A DNA stretch of 64,000 nucleotides from Cyclobacterium roseum. GTDB lineage: Bacteria; Bacteroidota; Bacteroidia; Cytophagales; Cyclobacteriaceae. The stretch is taken from assembly GCF_010119225.1 (NCBI RefSeq), contig NZ_WNKF01000010.1, forward strand, positions 167,489 through 231,488, written 5' to 3'. Positions 51,870 through 61,740 of this stretch are shown here, one piece after another (the stretch's first letter is position 1; every line of letters begins with the position of its first letter). The notes below the pieces were generated by a model, which had not been told where the DNA came from, made no database searches, and saw only the letters and a program-made list of their open reading frames with translations. Made by a program: the position numbers and the translations under genes.

Positions 51870-54395
51870 TTAATCGGCCTTCTCTTTCTTCGTTACTTTG
51901 ATATCCAGTTCATCCCCTTCTCCGGAATAATCTGCTATGATTACGTCTCCCTCCGAAAGCTCGCCTTTTAGAATCTCTTCTGCCAGCGCGTCTTCCAGGT
52001 ACTTCTGAATGGCCCTGTTTAGGGGGCGGGCACCGTATTGTTTGTCGTAGCCTTTTTCCGAAAGGAAATCCTTGGCCTTGTCTGTCAACTCGATGTCATA
52101 ACCCAAGTCGGTAATTCGGGTGAACAATTTCTTCAGACTGATATCAATGATCTGATGAATATGTTCTTTGGTAAGGGAATTGAATATAACCACATCGTCC
52201 AATCTGTTCAGGAATTCCGGACTGAATGCTTTCTTAAGAGCATTTTGAATGGTGGATTTCATCACATCATCCATGTTCTCTTCTTTGGCTTTGGAAGCAA
52301 AACCGATGCCCGCACCAAAGTCTTTCAAATCCCTGACACCAATATTGGATGTCATGATAATGATCGTATTTCGAAAATCCACCCTTCTACCAAGTCCGTC
52401 CGTCAATACCCCGTCATCCAGTACCTGAAGTAAAATATTGAAGACATCCGGGTGTGCTTTCTCAATCTCATCGAGCAAAACGACAGAATATGGCTTTCTA
52501 CGGACTTTTTCCGTCAACTGACCGCCTTCTTCATACCCCACGTAGCCCGGAGGCGCCCCAACTAACCTGGATACGGAGAATTTCTCCATGTATTCAGACA
52601 TGTCGATACGGATTAGCGAATCGTCTTTGTCAAACAGGTAGGTAGCCAGCATTTTTGCCAATTCTGTTTTCCCCACCCCAGTTGGGCCCAGGAATACAAA
52701 GGAACCAATGGGTTTCTTGGGATCTTTCAAGCCTACCCTGGTTCTCTGGATTGCTTTGGTCAATTTCTTAATGGCTTCATCCTGTCCGACCACTTTCCCT
52801 TTCAGCTCCTCGCCCATGTTGAGCAACTTGGCTCCTTCATTTTGGGCGATTCGTCTGGCGGGGATACCGGTCATCATGGCAATTACCTCGGCTACATTAT
52901 CTTCTTCTACCGTGTACCGTTTGGTCTTGCTATCTTCTTCCCACTTGGCTTTGGCATTTTCCAATTGTTCCAGAAGTTTCTTTTCTTTATCTCTGAGCTG
53001 GGCAGCCTCTTCGTATTTCTGACTCTTGACTACCCTGTTTTTTTCTACTTTGATTTTTTCTACTTCTTCTTCGAGCTTCAGGATGTTTTCCGGTACATGG
53101 ATATTGTTTATATGCACCCGGGCACCGGCTTCATCTAAAATATCAATGGCCTTATCCGGAAGAAAACGATCTGAAATATACCGGTCCGACAGATTTACAC
53201 ATGCCTGAATGGCTTCGGGGGTATAATTCACATTGTGGTGATCCTCGTACTTGTCTTTGATGTTTTCCAGGATCTGCACGGTCTCCTCAGGAGAGGTAGC
53301 ATCTACCATCACCATTTGGAACCTTCGGGCCAGGGCACCATCTTTTTCAATGTACTGCCGGTACTCATCCAGGGTAGTGGCTCCAATGCATTGGATTTCT
53401 CCTCTTGCCAAAGCAGGTTTGAACATATTGGAAGCATCCAGGGAGCCACTAGCTCCGCCAGCACCTACAATGGTGTGCAACTCATCTATAAACAAGATTA
53501 CGTTTGGTGATTTCTCCAATTCGTTCATCACCGCTTTCATACGCTCTTCAAATTGCCCACGGTACTTGGTACCAGCCACCAAAGAGGCCAAATCCAGGGT
53601 TACCACCCTTTTATTGAACAGAACCCTGGAAACCTTTTTCTGTATGATTCTGAGGGCAAGGCCTTCGGCAATGGCCGTTTTACCCACTCCCGGTTCACCG
53701 ATCAGAATGGGGTTGTTTTTCTTTCTTCGGGAAAGGATTTGCGCTACCCGTTCAATCTCTTTCTCCCTACCAATGATGGGGTCTAACTTATCTTCCTCGG
53801 CCATTCGGGTTAGGTCGCGACCGAAATTGTCCAATACAGGCGTACGGGACTTTTCCGCCGAACCTTTCGAACTTCCGGTAGACGCGCTGGAAGAACCAAA
53901 CAACTTGGACCCTTCCTCATCCGAATCATCTGCCTCGGTTCCGGACCGGGGAGATTGATCGGTTTGAAATTCCAGCATTTCTTTTACCGAATCGTAGGTG
54001 GCATCAAATTTCTGAAGTATTTGAGTAGCAATATTATCCTCGTCCCGCAGGATTGAAAGCAGCAGGTGTTCGGTCCCTATCAGCTGACTTTTAAATATTT
54101 TCGCTTCTAAATACGTTATTTTCAGCACCTTTTCAGATTGCCGGGTCAAGGGAATATTGGCCAGATTTTTAACATTATGGTTTGCTGTACCTTTTACAGC
54201 CCGCTCCACGGAATTTCTCAGTTCGTCCAAAGGGACCCCAAGCTTCTTAAGAATGGAAACAGCCACACCTTCTCCTTCGCGAATCATTCCTAACAAGAGG
54301 TGCTCTGTACCGATGTAATCATGCCCCAATCGCAAAGCTTCTTCGCGGCTGAGGGAGATCACCTCTTTAACTCTGTTTGAAAATTTTGCTTCCAT
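51870..54395 (-). CDS. clpC: ATP-dependent Clp protease ATP-binding subunit ClpC
   Basis: An 841-aa Hsp100 unfoldase. A double Clp-N domain (about residues 1-145) is followed by a charged linker. The first AAA+ module has Walker A GEPGVGKTAIAEG and Walker B VILFIDELHT. The middle UVR/coiled domain (about 430-480) is typical of ClpC. The second AAA+ module has GPTGVGKTELAK, VVLLDEIEKAHPDV and a C-terminal ClpP-binding region. It feeds substrates to ClpP. ClpS, encoded at 2.9 kb, could be its adaptor. A monocistronic unit is likely, with about 85 bp before wbqC on the same strand. Confidence 0.96.
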   Translation of the reverse strand: MEAKFSNRVKEVISLSREEALRLGHDYIGTEHLLLGMIREGEGVAVSILKKLGVPLDELRNSVERAVKGTANHNVKNLANIPLTRQSEKVLKITYLEAKIFKSQLIGTEHLLLSILRDEDNIATQILQKFDATYDSVKEMLEFQTDQSPRSGTEADDSDEEGSKLFGSSSASTGSSKGSAEKSRTPVLDNFGRDLTRMAEEDKLDPIIGREKEIERVAQILSRRKKNNPILIGEPGVGKTAIAEGLALRIIQKKVSRVLFNKRVVTLDLASLVAGTKYRGQFEERMKAVMNELEKSPNVILFIDELHTIVGAGGASGSLDASNMFKPALARGEIQCIGATTLDEYRQYIEKDGALARRFQMVMVDATSPEETVQILENIKDKYEDHHNVNYTPEAIQACVNLSDRYISDRFLPDKAIDILDEAGARVHINNIHVPENILKLEEEVEKIKVEKNRVVKSQKYEEAAQLRDKEKKLLEQLENAKAKWEEDSKTKRYTVEEDNVAEVIAMMTGIPARRIAQNEGAKLLNMGEELKGKVVGQDEAIKKLTKAIQRTRVGLKDPKKPIGSFVFLGPTGVGKTELAKMLATYLFDKDDSLIRIDMSEYMEKFSVSRLVGAPPGYVGYEEGGQLTEKVRRKPYSVVLLDEIEKAHPDVFNILLQVLDDGVLTDGLGRRVDFRNTIIIMTSNIGVRDLKDFGAGIGFASKAKEENMDDVMKSTIQNALKKAFSPEFLNRLDDVVIFNSLTKEHIHQIIDISLKKLFTRITDLGYDIELTDKAKDFLSEKGYDKQYGARPLNRAIQKYLEDALAEEILKGELSEGDVIIADYSGEGDELDIKVTKKEKAD

Positions 54396-54479
54396 TATAT
54401 CCTTTCTTATGGTATTATTTCAAATCGTTGACTAATGTTATCGAATTTGTTTTAAAAACACAATACTTTTGCATATTGT

Positions 54480-55115
54480 TCAATTACTTTTTTCTGACAA
54501 GTTCAAAATGCGATTGGCACCGGGACCTTCACAGAACAACAAATCCACAATAGACAAATCAGGCACAAAGTCTGCGCCAAATATTTGCTGATAAGGGTAA
54601 GGCGTATAGATGTTTCCCCTATCTTTCAGCCGTTTAGGGTGAATAAGCCCCCGAATATCACGACAGGAGAATTCTTCCCCCTTTTTTTCACTTACCTCCA
54701 ATATGACATTCCATCTCAAAAATGTGAGACAAAGTGTCAGTAGTTCCCGGTTCAAATCCAATAAATACGGGTGCTTTCGTAAATACACACGCTCCAGATC
54801 AGCATAAAAATACTCAAAAAAAGGAGACTTTCCATAGGCACTCTGTATTCCTTTTAAGTGAACATTCAACCATTTTTGCTGGTAGTCGATCCGAACATCC
54901 CTGACCGGCTGTTTTTTCCTGACTCCATGCACCGGCACACTTAGGACCTCCGTCTTATTTGCCAACAAAACCACCGTTTTATTTACAAACGATTGCCTCC
55001 TTATCAAATCCCCACCCGGTAGAATAATTTTCCGGCAATCCCCTATCGCGACAAAATAGGAAAGTGGCGGTAAATACAAGGCATCGGTAAGAACTTCGGG
55101 CGATTCCTGATTCAT
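54480..55115 (-). CDS. WbqC-like family protein
   Basis: A 211-aa protein matching the WbqC family: LYLPPLSYFVAIGDCRKIILPGGDLIRRQSFVNK at the start (about residues 13-45), IDYQQKWLNVHLKGIQSAYGKSPFF, and the terminal block with PYQQIFGADFVPDLSIVDLLFCEGP. These proteins occur in O-antigen and cell envelope loci in Proteobacteria and as single housekeeping genes in Bacteroidota. The activity is not established. It lies between clpC and tsaC with short gaps. Confidence 0.87.
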   Translation of the reverse strand: MNQESPEVLTDALYLPPLSYFVAIGDCRKIILPGGDLIRRQSFVNKTVVLLANKTEVLSVPVHGVRKKQPVRDVRIDYQQKWLNVHLKGIQSAYGKSPFFEYFYADLERVYLRKHPYLLDLNRELLTLCLTFLRWNVILEVSEKKGEEFSCRDIRGLIHPKRLKDRGNIYTPYPYQQIFGADFVPDLSIVDLLFCEGPGANRILNLSEKSN

Positions 55116-55178
55116 TCAACTTGATTTCCCTAAAGTTAGGTCAAAGTAAGGCTTATCACAAAAGAAACGACATATTCC

Positions 55179-55808
55179 TCAGACGATTTCATTCATTTCT
55201 CCCAAACCTTGCCGCACTACTTCGATTTGATCGCCGGTACAATCAACGACGGTAGAGGCTACATTGTTGCCGTATCCACCATCTATGACCAGGTCTACCA
55301 AGTCTTTGTACTTCTCGTAGATTAATTCCGGATCGGTACTGTATTCGATCACATCATCCTCGTCCCGAATGGAAGTGGTGAGGATCGGTTGCCCCAGCTC
55401 CTTTACCAATGTCCGGGGAATACTGTGATCCGGCACCCGAATACCAACGGTTTTCTTTTTGTTATTCAACATTTTAGGCACTTTATTATTGGCATCCAAA
55501 ATAAAAGTAAACGGGCCGGGAAGGGCCTTTTTCATCATTTTGAATACCGGGGTACTGAGCGCCCTGGTATACTCAGCAATATTGCTGAGATCATAGCATA
55601 TAAACGAAAAATTTTGCTTTTTGGGTTTAACTCCTTTGATCAAACAGACCCTTTCGATCGCTTTCTGGTTGAAAATATCGCAACCCATACCGTAAATGGT
55701 ATCCGTGGGATAAATAATTATTCCCCCCTGTCTAAGGACCTCCACTATTTGATTAACCCTCCTTGGGTCCGGATTTTCCGGATAAAGTTTGATAAATGCC
55801 GCAGCCAT
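55179..55808 (-). CDS. tsaC: Threonylcarbamoyl-AMP synthase (TsaC/Sua5 family)
   Basis: A 209-aa YrdC-domain enzyme that makes threonylcarbamoyl-AMP from threonine, bicarbonate and ATP, the first step of t6A37 tRNA modification. The signature GGIIIYPTDTIYGMGCD (about residues 29-45) and KPKKQNFSFICYDL contain the conserved KxR-like region (KPKKQ). VGIRVPDH and ILTTSIRDEDD complete the fold. The start at 55808 (MAAAFIKLY) is preferred over 55856. No C-terminal Sua5 domain is present. It is divergent from mltG. Confidence 0.9.
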   Translation of the reverse strand: MAAAFIKLYPENPDPRRVNQIVEVLRQGGIIIYPTDTIYGMGCDIFNQKAIERVCLIKGVKPKKQNFSFICYDLSNIAEYTRALSTPVFKMMKKALPGPFTFILDANNKVPKMLNNKKKTVGIRVPDHSIPRTLVKELGQPILTTSIRDEDDVIEYSTDPELIYEKYKDLVDLVIDGGYGNNVASTVVDCTGDQIEVVRQGLGEMNEIV

Positions 55809-56034
55809 AATTTTTGGATAATAAAGCCCTTCCGGCAACCTTTTTCCCGATGCCAAACAAAACCATAAAATAAATCATTTAATCTTCAATATGAAAGTAC
55901 AGCAGTGTTTTTATCCGGATTTTATTTGTCCAGAAAACCAAGTCCCCGTTTTAATAGTATATTTGTCGGAAACATTGAAAACAAGACCTGCCTGCTATAA
56001 GGACGCTATGCCAGCAGGTCAAGCAAAGGATCAC

Positions 56035-57081
56035 ATGCTTACAGACAAAAAAAAGAAATACCTACTGGTGGGGTTGGTAGCATTTTCTGTTTTACTTACT
56101 TCGCTGAGTTTTTATTTTTACCAGGCTTTTTTTTCGCCAAACACCTTGGTAGACCGTGACAATCCGGAAATCTTCACCATTCCTACCGGTAGTTCATTCG
56201 ACGAGGTGCGGGATCGCCTGATAGCAACAGGTGTCGTTAATGAAATCATCACTTTTAGCTTTGTGGCGAAGGTGATGAGCTATACCGAATCCGTAAAACC
56301 GGGTAGGTACACCATTCAGCCGAAGATGTCGAACCGGGAGCTGGTAACCTTGCTGCGTTCGGGTATGCAAACCCCCGTAAACATTACCTTTAACAACATC
56401 CGGCTTCCGGAAGAGTTGGCTGGCAAAATCACTTCCAATCTGGAAATGGAGCAAGGTGATTTCTTATCCTTGCTGGAGGACGGAGCTTTTTTGGAAAAAT
56501 ACGATTTTGACACCTTATCGGTCATGTCCATGTTTATTCCCAATACCTACGAGGTCTATTGGAACCTGCGTCCTGTAGAATTATTTGATCGCATGTATCG
56601 GGAATACAATCAATTTTGGACGGAGGAGCGTAAAGCCAAAGCAGCACAACTCCAAATGAGTCCTTTGGAGGTATCCACGCTGGCCTCCATCGTGCAGGCA
56701 GAGACGAATAAAGCTGACGAAAGACCGGTAGTCGCCGGCGTATATATCAATCGACTGGACCGGAACATGCCCTTGCAGGCCGATCCCACCCTGCTATTTG
56801 CCTTGGGTGATTTCAGCATCAGAAGGGTATTGAATGTGCACAAAGAGGTGGAAAGCCCTTACAATACATACAAATATGCTGGACTTCCTCCCGGCCCGAT
56901 AAATCTTCCGGAAATCAGCTCTCTGGAAGCGGTGCTTAATTTCCAGGAGCACAATTATTTGTATTTTTGTGCCAAAGAGGATTTCTCGGGTTACCATGCC
57001 TTTGCGAGGACCCTTCGAGAGCATCTCAACAATGCCCGACGATACCAAAACGCGCTAAATGCTTCAAAAATTTACCGATAA
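56035..57081 (+). CDS. mltG: Endolytic murein transglycosylase MltG
   Basis: A 348-aa inner-membrane lytic enzyme that cuts nascent glycan strands. An N-terminal anchor (about residues 8-30), a LysM-like region and the YceG domain follow in order. The catalytic glutamate lies in STLASIVQAETNKADERPVVAGVYINRL (about residue 220), and LQADPTLLFALGD and SPYNTYKYAGLPPGPI are family blocks. The start at 56035 (MLTDKKKKYLL) is chosen, since the earlier frame to 55891 has no family sequence. The thioesterase gene starts in its stop codon (TAATG). Confidence 0.92.
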   Translation: MLTDKKKKYLLVGLVAFSVLLTSLSFYFYQAFFSPNTLVDRDNPEIFTIPTGSSFDEVRDRLIATGVVNEIITFSFVAKVMSYTESVKPGRYTIQPKMSNRELVTLLRSGMQTPVNITFNNIRLPEELAGKITSNLEMEQGDFLSLLEDGAFLEKYDFDTLSVMSMFIPNTYEVYWNLRPVELFDRMYREYNQFWTEERKAKAAQLQMSPLEVSTLASIVQAETNKADERPVVAGVYINRLDRNMPLQADPTLLFALGDFSIRRVLNVHKEVESPYNTYKYAGLPPGPINLPEISSLEAVLNFQEHNYLYFCAKEDFSGYHAFARTLREHLNNARRYQNALNASKIYR

Positions 57082-57509
57082 TGTTTACAAAAGACCATCA
57101 ACTCCGGGTTAGGTATGCGGAAACAGATCAAATGGGCTACGTCTACTATGGCAATTACGCCACCTACTACGAGGTAGCCCGCGTGGAAGCCTTGAGAAGT
57201 ATTGGGTTTTCCTACAAAGAAATGGAAGAAAACGGAATCATGATGCCCGTACTGGAAAACCAGAGTCGGTTTATTTTGCCGGGAAAGTACGATGAAGAGC
57301 TGACCATCCGTACCAGCATCCGGGAGATCCCGGGAGTGCGCATCCGGTTTCACTATGAAATTTTCAACGAGCAGCAGGTATTGATCCATACCGGAGAAAC
57401 CCTGTTGACATTTCTCAAAACAGATACGCACCGCCCCTGCCGTCCTCCGGAGAAGCTGCTGGAAATGATGCGACCCTATTTTGAAACTTCAGTCAAAAAC
57501 AACTCGTGA
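57081..57509 (+). CDS. Acyl-CoA thioesterase (YbgC-like hotdog)
   Basis: A 142-aa hotdog-fold protein. VRYAETDQMGYVYYGNYATYYE (about residues 10-31) contains the catalytic aspartate of the 4-hydroxybenzoyl-CoA thioesterase/YbgC group. The later RIRFHYEIFN and ETLLTFL strands fit the fold. It hydrolyses acyl-CoA or acyl-ACP; the physiological substrate is unknown. Its start overlaps the mltG stop, and its stop overlaps the next gene's GTG start, so the three are one operon. Confidence 0.88.
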   Translation: MFTKDHQLRVRYAETDQMGYVYYGNYATYYEVARVEALRSIGFSYKEMEENGIMMPVLENQSRFILPGKYDEELTIRTSIREIPGVRIRFHYEIFNEQQVLIHTGETLLTFLKTDTHRPCRPPEKLLEMMRPYFETSVKNNS

Positions 57510-58465
57510 AAAAGCGCATTGACGGATTTCTGGATAATCTACACGAGCAGGCCTTAAAACTCCGGCCGATCCATTTTGGCAATCCGGACCAGAATCTTTA
57601 CGATGTAGGGAAGATCTTTTTTTACCATCTCCAAAAAGACGATGTTTTCGAACGGGCCAGTGCAATGGCGTTTAATTTTACAGTGGCCATGTTCCCCTTG
57701 CTACTATTTTTGCTAAATACCATTCCATTTATCCAGTTTTTTTTTCCGGAGGTAACGACAGCCAACATATTGTTATTTGTGCGCGATATCTTACCGGATA
57801 ATATTTACGATGAAGCCGCTCCCACCATTATGGATATTGTCAGCAAACCCAGGCAAAGTTTATTGTCTCTGGGTTTTTTCCTGGCCTTATACCTATCCAC
57901 CAACGGAGTGATATCCATGATGAACGCCTTTAATGCCGTATACCGGACCAAGGAATACCGGGGTTTTTTCCGCACCCGGTTGATTGCGGTAAGCATCATA
58001 TTGGTATTGGTAGTGAGCATTTGCGGGGCCGTGTTGGTGATGTTGGTGGGCAGCGAATTACTACTAAGAATCTCTGAGTTCGACTTTGTAAGCAACAGTA
58101 TTTATTACTATTCCCTGGCTTTTTTCCGCTTTTTCGTGTTGCTCACCTTATTTATGATTGCCACGGCCTTTATTTTCCGTTTTGCGCCGGCCGTGCATGA
58201 CAAATGGAAGTTTTTTTCTACCGGGTCGGTGGTTGCTGGCTTATTGATTACGCTGGGATTTTTCCTTTTTACCTTCTATCTGAATAATTTTGACAGTTAT
58301 AATAAATTATACGGGTCGATTGGCACCATGATCGCGGTCATGTTTTGGTTATGGATCACTTCCATTCTGGTATTGATTGGTTTTGAGATCAATGTGAGTT
58401 TGGACAAGGCTAGCAGCAAAAAGCGGTCGAAAAAGGTCTTGTTGCAAAGAGAAAAAAATAACTGA
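57506..58465 (+). CDS. YihY/BrkB-family inner membrane protein
   Basis: A 319-aa membrane protein with six predicted helices, starting at GTG 57506. ERASAMAFNFTVAMFPLLLFL (about residues 49-69), YLSTNGVISMMNAFNAVYRTKEYRG (about 128-152) and YNKLYGSIGTMIAVMFWLWITSILVLIGFEIN (about 263-294) are the family signatures. Its historical name is ribonuclease BN/BrkB; nuclease activity is not supported for this family. The C-terminus is lysine-rich and cytoplasmic. Last gene of the mltG-thioesterase operon. Confidence 0.9.
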   Translation: MKKRIDGFLDNLHEQALKLRPIHFGNPDQNLYDVGKIFFYHLQKDDVFERASAMAFNFTVAMFPLLLFLLNTIPFIQFFFPEVTTANILLFVRDILPDNIYDEAAPTIMDIVSKPRQSLLSLGFFLALYLSTNGVISMMNAFNAVYRTKEYRGFFRTRLIAVSIILVLVVSICGAVLVMLVGSELLLRISEFDFVSNSIYYYSLAFFRFFVLLTLFMIATAFIFRFAPAVHDKWKFFSTGSVVAGLLITLGFFLFTFYLNNFDSYNKLYGSIGTMIAVMFWLWITSILVLIGFEINVSLDKASSKKRSKKVLLQREKNN

Positions 58466-58491
58466 ATCAGCTATTTTTTCAGCGGCAAATA

Positions 58492-58522
58492 TTTGTAAAA
58501 GCTAGAATATGACCTACCTTTG
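58492..58522 (+). promoter_or_regulatory. Promoter of tRNA-Ser
   Basis: TTTG at 58492-58495 and TACCTTTG at 58515-58522 with a 19-bp spacer match the Bacteroidota primary promoter. The predicted transcript starts about 88 nt before the tRNA. Confidence 0.8.
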
Positions 58523-58615
58523 CAGACCGAAACCTGATAAATTGTTCAGGGAGAGTAAAAATCCGGCGGATTGGGGCGGTTGTGCTGAGGAGCTGGAACG
58601 AGTTATAAAACAATT

Positions 58616-58700
58616 AGAGGAGTGGCAGAGTGGTCGATTGCGGCGGTCTTGAAAACCGTTGAACCGCGAGGTTCCGGGGGTTCGAATCCCTCCTCCTCTG
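58616..58700 (+). tRNA. tRNA-Ser (anticodon UGA)
   Basis: An 85-nt class II tRNA. The acceptor stem AGAGGAG pairs fully with CTCCTCT. The anticodon loop CTTGAAA gives TGA at 58650-58652. A long variable arm (AACCGCGAGGTT) and the T-loop TTCGAAT follow. The discriminator is G, and CCA is not encoded. Confidence 0.96.
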
Positions 58701-58705
58701 CTGAG

Positions 58706-58750
58706 TAAAACCCTAACTACTTGAAATATAGTAAGTTAGGGTTTTTATTT
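58706..58750 (+). terminator. Terminator after tRNA-Ser
   Basis: AAACCCTAACT and AGTTAGGGTTT form a perfect stem with an AT-rich loop, followed by TTTATTTT. It begins 5 bp past the tRNA. Confidence 0.88.
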
Positions 58751-59774
58751 TTTAATCAGGGGCGAATTCAGGGGCGAATTTGCTTATCTTTTAGACCCTA
58801 AATCTTAATAAATTAAAATTTCTGCTCATTCAAATCCTCCAGGAATGAATGTTGCCTCTTCAAGTTTCAGCCCTTTTGTATTTATCTGAAGTAGTCTGTA
58901 ATCTGATAGACTTTATCAGATATATCAAAATAAGGTAACCTCTCCCCTGCCCTGATCCTTTGATCCAAGCTTTTTGCCTCTGTAGTCCTTTTCTGTGTAA
59001 TGTTGGGGTGGTTTTTAAAATATAATCGCTGCTTAATATATTTTGTCATTATTACTTTTTGCTGCAGGTCAAAAAGTAATCAAAAACCCCGCCGCTGTGC
59101 ATCTTTTGGCTAAAATCCGGACACCCCCCGCACAGAGGCAAACTCCTCACGGTTTTGGTTTAAGAAGCTTTTAATCTAGGTAATAACTTTCCCAAAACCC
59201 TTCGTCAAACATGCCTCTGCCGTTGCCAACCCGCGGTCCTGATTTCTTAACGCCAAAACCTGCAAGGCGGAATTGAATTTGTATATTGAGAAGTTTACGA
59301 AATTTTTAAAAAAATAAGTCAAATGAAGACATCCCGTGACCACCTAGAACAATAATAGCTGTAAATAAAATTCTCTCCTGCTCACGTCACTACGTCTTAA
59401 GTATTTTAAGTATTGGTTGTGATTGATCCATTTTAAATTATTTAAATGCTCTATCAAAAAATCAACTTCCTGTATGGTACATATTTATAAACTATTGATA
59501 ACAACTAAGTTTTCGTGCGGCTTGTAAAGCCAAGCATGAAAACGCTGTTGCGCGAAACCGGTGAAGTGCTTATGGAGTTTGAGTCGGTATTTTTGGGTCG
59601 CTTAAGGTGCCATGACAGGTCAAAAAGTGAATTACCGATACCAGAATTCATTTAAAAAGTAAAAAAGCAGGATTAGTGCAACAAGAAATTTATAAAATTA
59701 TTTTCATCCAAAATACTTTTATTTCAACTCAAAAATTAGTAACTTAAGGCATCGTTTTAAACAGCAAAACAACA
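58751..59774. other. Long intergenic region with tandem and dispersed repeats
   Basis: About 1 kb without a credible gene. It starts with a perfect tandem pair of the 12-mer TCAGGGGCGAAT (58756-58779) just after the tRNA-Ser terminator and includes the second copy of the dispersed repeat (59053-59270). The position after a tRNA gene and the repeats suggest a former integration site, but no integrase remnant is seen. Confidence 0.5.
59053..59270. repeat. Dispersed ~216-bp repeat, copy 2
   Basis: Same orientation and block order as 33091-33306: GCAGGTCAAAAAGTAA, CAAAAACCCCGCCGCTGTGC, CAAACTCCTCA, CGTCAAACATGCCTCTGCC, TTCTTAACGCCAAAA and GCAAGGCGG. The stretch between the blocks is more variable than the blocks, which points to selection on parts of it. 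Confidence 0.7.
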
Positions 59775-60005
59775 ATGGGATTCCTGATCAAACTTTTCAT
59801 CGTCTCCTTTATTTGCCTGGTAGCCATGTTTGGTGCTTTGGGCAGCGAAAACGAATGGCCGGGTCTGATAGTGGCCATTACGGTGTGGGTTTGGTTTATC
59901 TATTCCCTTTCTAAACCCAGCGAATACAATTCCGACAGAAAGATCAGGGAGCTTGAGCGCAGAAACGAGGAGCTTATGAGGAAACTGGAACAAAGAGGTC
60001 ACTAA
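59775..60005 (+). CDS. Small membrane protein with C-terminal coiled coil
   Basis: A 76-aa protein with two membrane segments (about residues 3-20 and 28-45) and a charged helix (DRKIRELERRNEELMRKLEQRG) with heptad-like leucines. No family is recognised. The frame has coding character and a hydrophobic pattern that a random ORF rarely shows. It stands alone. Confidence 0.55.
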   Translation: MGFLIKLFIVSFICLVAMFGALGSENEWPGLIVAITVWVWFIYSLSKPSEYNSDRKIRELERRNEELMRKLEQRGH

Positions 60006-60057
60006 TAATCGGGTCCAGTAATATTTTTCTTTCAATACACCAAAAGCGGCAATACAA

Positions 60058-60297
60058 TCAAAGGTCCAGTTTCAAGCCCTCAATTTCCAATTCTTTAATA
60101 TGCATACCGGCCAGAATCAAGTCATCCCCTTCGATGGCCTGCAGGATTTTTTGAATCAGCTCATTTAACTTTTTACCTTTTTCCAACCTTTCAAATGGAA
60201 AGGGATCCAGGTTCTGGTCTATAAGCTGGTTGATTTTCCGGTCTATCTGGGTTTGCCGGTTTTTCAATTGCATTACGATCATGGAGATGTCTTTCAT
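60058..60297 (-). CDS. Small helical protein, unknown
   Basis: A 79-aa protein with a strongly helical, amphipathic pattern (IVMQLKNRQTQIDRKINQLIDQ and KGKKLNELIQKILQAIEGDDL). It converges on the small membrane protein gene. Function is unknown; a small coiled-coil adaptor or antitoxin-like role is possible, but nothing in the sequence decides it. Confidence 0.5.
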   Translation of the reverse strand: MKDISMIVMQLKNRQTQIDRKINQLIDQNLDPFPFERLEKGKKLNELIQKILQAIEGDDLILAGMHIKELEIEGLKLDL

Positions 60298-60666
60298 TGT
60301 TTATTATATTAACATTTTTGTGTTAATAATTTAAACGAAATATTGTAAATCCATGACTAATTATTGAGAAATTCTATTTACCTTTTTTCACCTGCAACCA
60401 TTTTCCACTATGGATTCCTGATATGGGACTAGATACGCTTGGATGGAGTGGTCGGATAGGATCTTGGTCGACCGAAGAGGTTAGCTAGTCCTATCCGGAA
60501 AGACGGAATGCATGGGTATCCTTGGGGAGGGGAAAAGTGTTTGGGTTTTGGTAGGAACGGACAAAATTCAAACTTTTTTCCCCGGGGAAATTGAGGCTGT
60601 GACCGAAATTTTAAGTTTTGGTAAATAATCCCAGTCATTTTTGGCAGAATTAAACTATCTTTAAGA
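60298..60666. other. Intergenic with long-loop inverted repeat
   Basis: 369 bp without a credible gene. CGGATAGGA (60453-60461) and TCCTATCCG (60489-60497) form a perfect 9-bp inverted repeat with a 27-base loop. No promoter was identified for the downstream lipoprotein gene. Confidence 0.45.
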
Positions 60667-61740
60667 ATGAACAAATTTATTCTAGTCCTTTTTCTTTTTG
60701 CACTAGGTTCTTGTCAAACGGACCCTGAGGAAGATAACTACAGAATTATTAAGGAGGAGGATTTCGAAATAATTTCCATTACTTCAGAAAAGTATTATTT
60801 CGAGGAAATCATCAATCCTTCTAATATTGGTTTAGTTGGTAGAAAAGTTCTGATTTCTGAAGCATGGAGAGTTCCAGAGGAACATCCTCGTATTCATATT
60901 ATTGATTCTAAAGATTGGACTTATGATAAACCAAAGGGAAAATTTGGAGAAGGTCCTTTAGAGGTGATTGATGCCAGCATGTTTTATAAAGGGAAAAACT
61001 CCGATACTTTTTGGACGTATTCGATGAACAGGAGGAAATTAGTTGAATATTCGATGTCAGATTCTACACTTCTAGGTAAAAGTGAATGGAAAATGACGGA
61101 GCCTATGATGGATCTTTTGTTTTTTACCCAGGCTACTGACAGTAGCTATCTGGGAATATCGAGAGAGAATAAAAATCGGATTTTGGAATTTGATAAAGCT
61201 GGAAATAAAATCGGAGGATATGGAGATTGGGAGAAGGTAAGTGATCGACCTGATCTTAATGATTACCAACTGGCGGAATTAAACAGCAGTTTTTTTAAAG
61301 GTAATTCAGATGAAGGTCTTTTTATTAGAGTTGGACTTAGAAGGGATAGACTTGAAATTTTCGACAATCGAGACAAATCGTTTATTATCATAGATGGACC
61401 GGATATGGAATTGCCACCATTTGAACTAGTTGGAGCAGATGGCAAGGAGCATTTGTATCTTGGTCCAGATCCTCGTTACCACTATAGAGACGCTGTTGTC
61501 ACTGAAAAATATGTTTTTGCATTATATGCAGGTGTAAACCCTTCTGAATTTAACAAAACAGCGATTATGGCGTAGCAGATTTGGGTTTTTGATCACAAGG
61601 GAAAGCCTCTTTGGAAGTTAATGCTGGATAGATCAATCATCAATTTTGTAGTGAATAAAGAATCCAATGAAATCTATGGACTGACTACTGACGAAGATCC
61701 TGGAATTGCGGTTTATAATATTCCAAAGGAGTTGTTGTAG
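60667..61740 (+). pseudogene. Six-bladed beta-propeller lipoprotein gene with in-frame TAG
   Basis: The first 302 codons encode a lipoprotein: a signal with lipobox ALGSC, then propeller blades (HIIDSKDWTYDKPKGKFGEGPLEVIDA resembles the 6-bladed propeller proteins of Bacteroidota). An amber codon at 61573-61575 interrupts the frame. The same frame then continues without gap as QIWVFDHKGKPLWKL...EIYGLTTDEDPGIAVYNIPKELL to 61740, which is the expected last blade. The gene is thus broken by one base change, or the last 54 residues are dispensable. Confidence 0.72.

Noticed and set aside
60429..60674. 81-codon minus-strand ORF before the lipoprotein gene
   Set aside because: Proline-rich, irregular translation overlapping the inverted repeat; no support.
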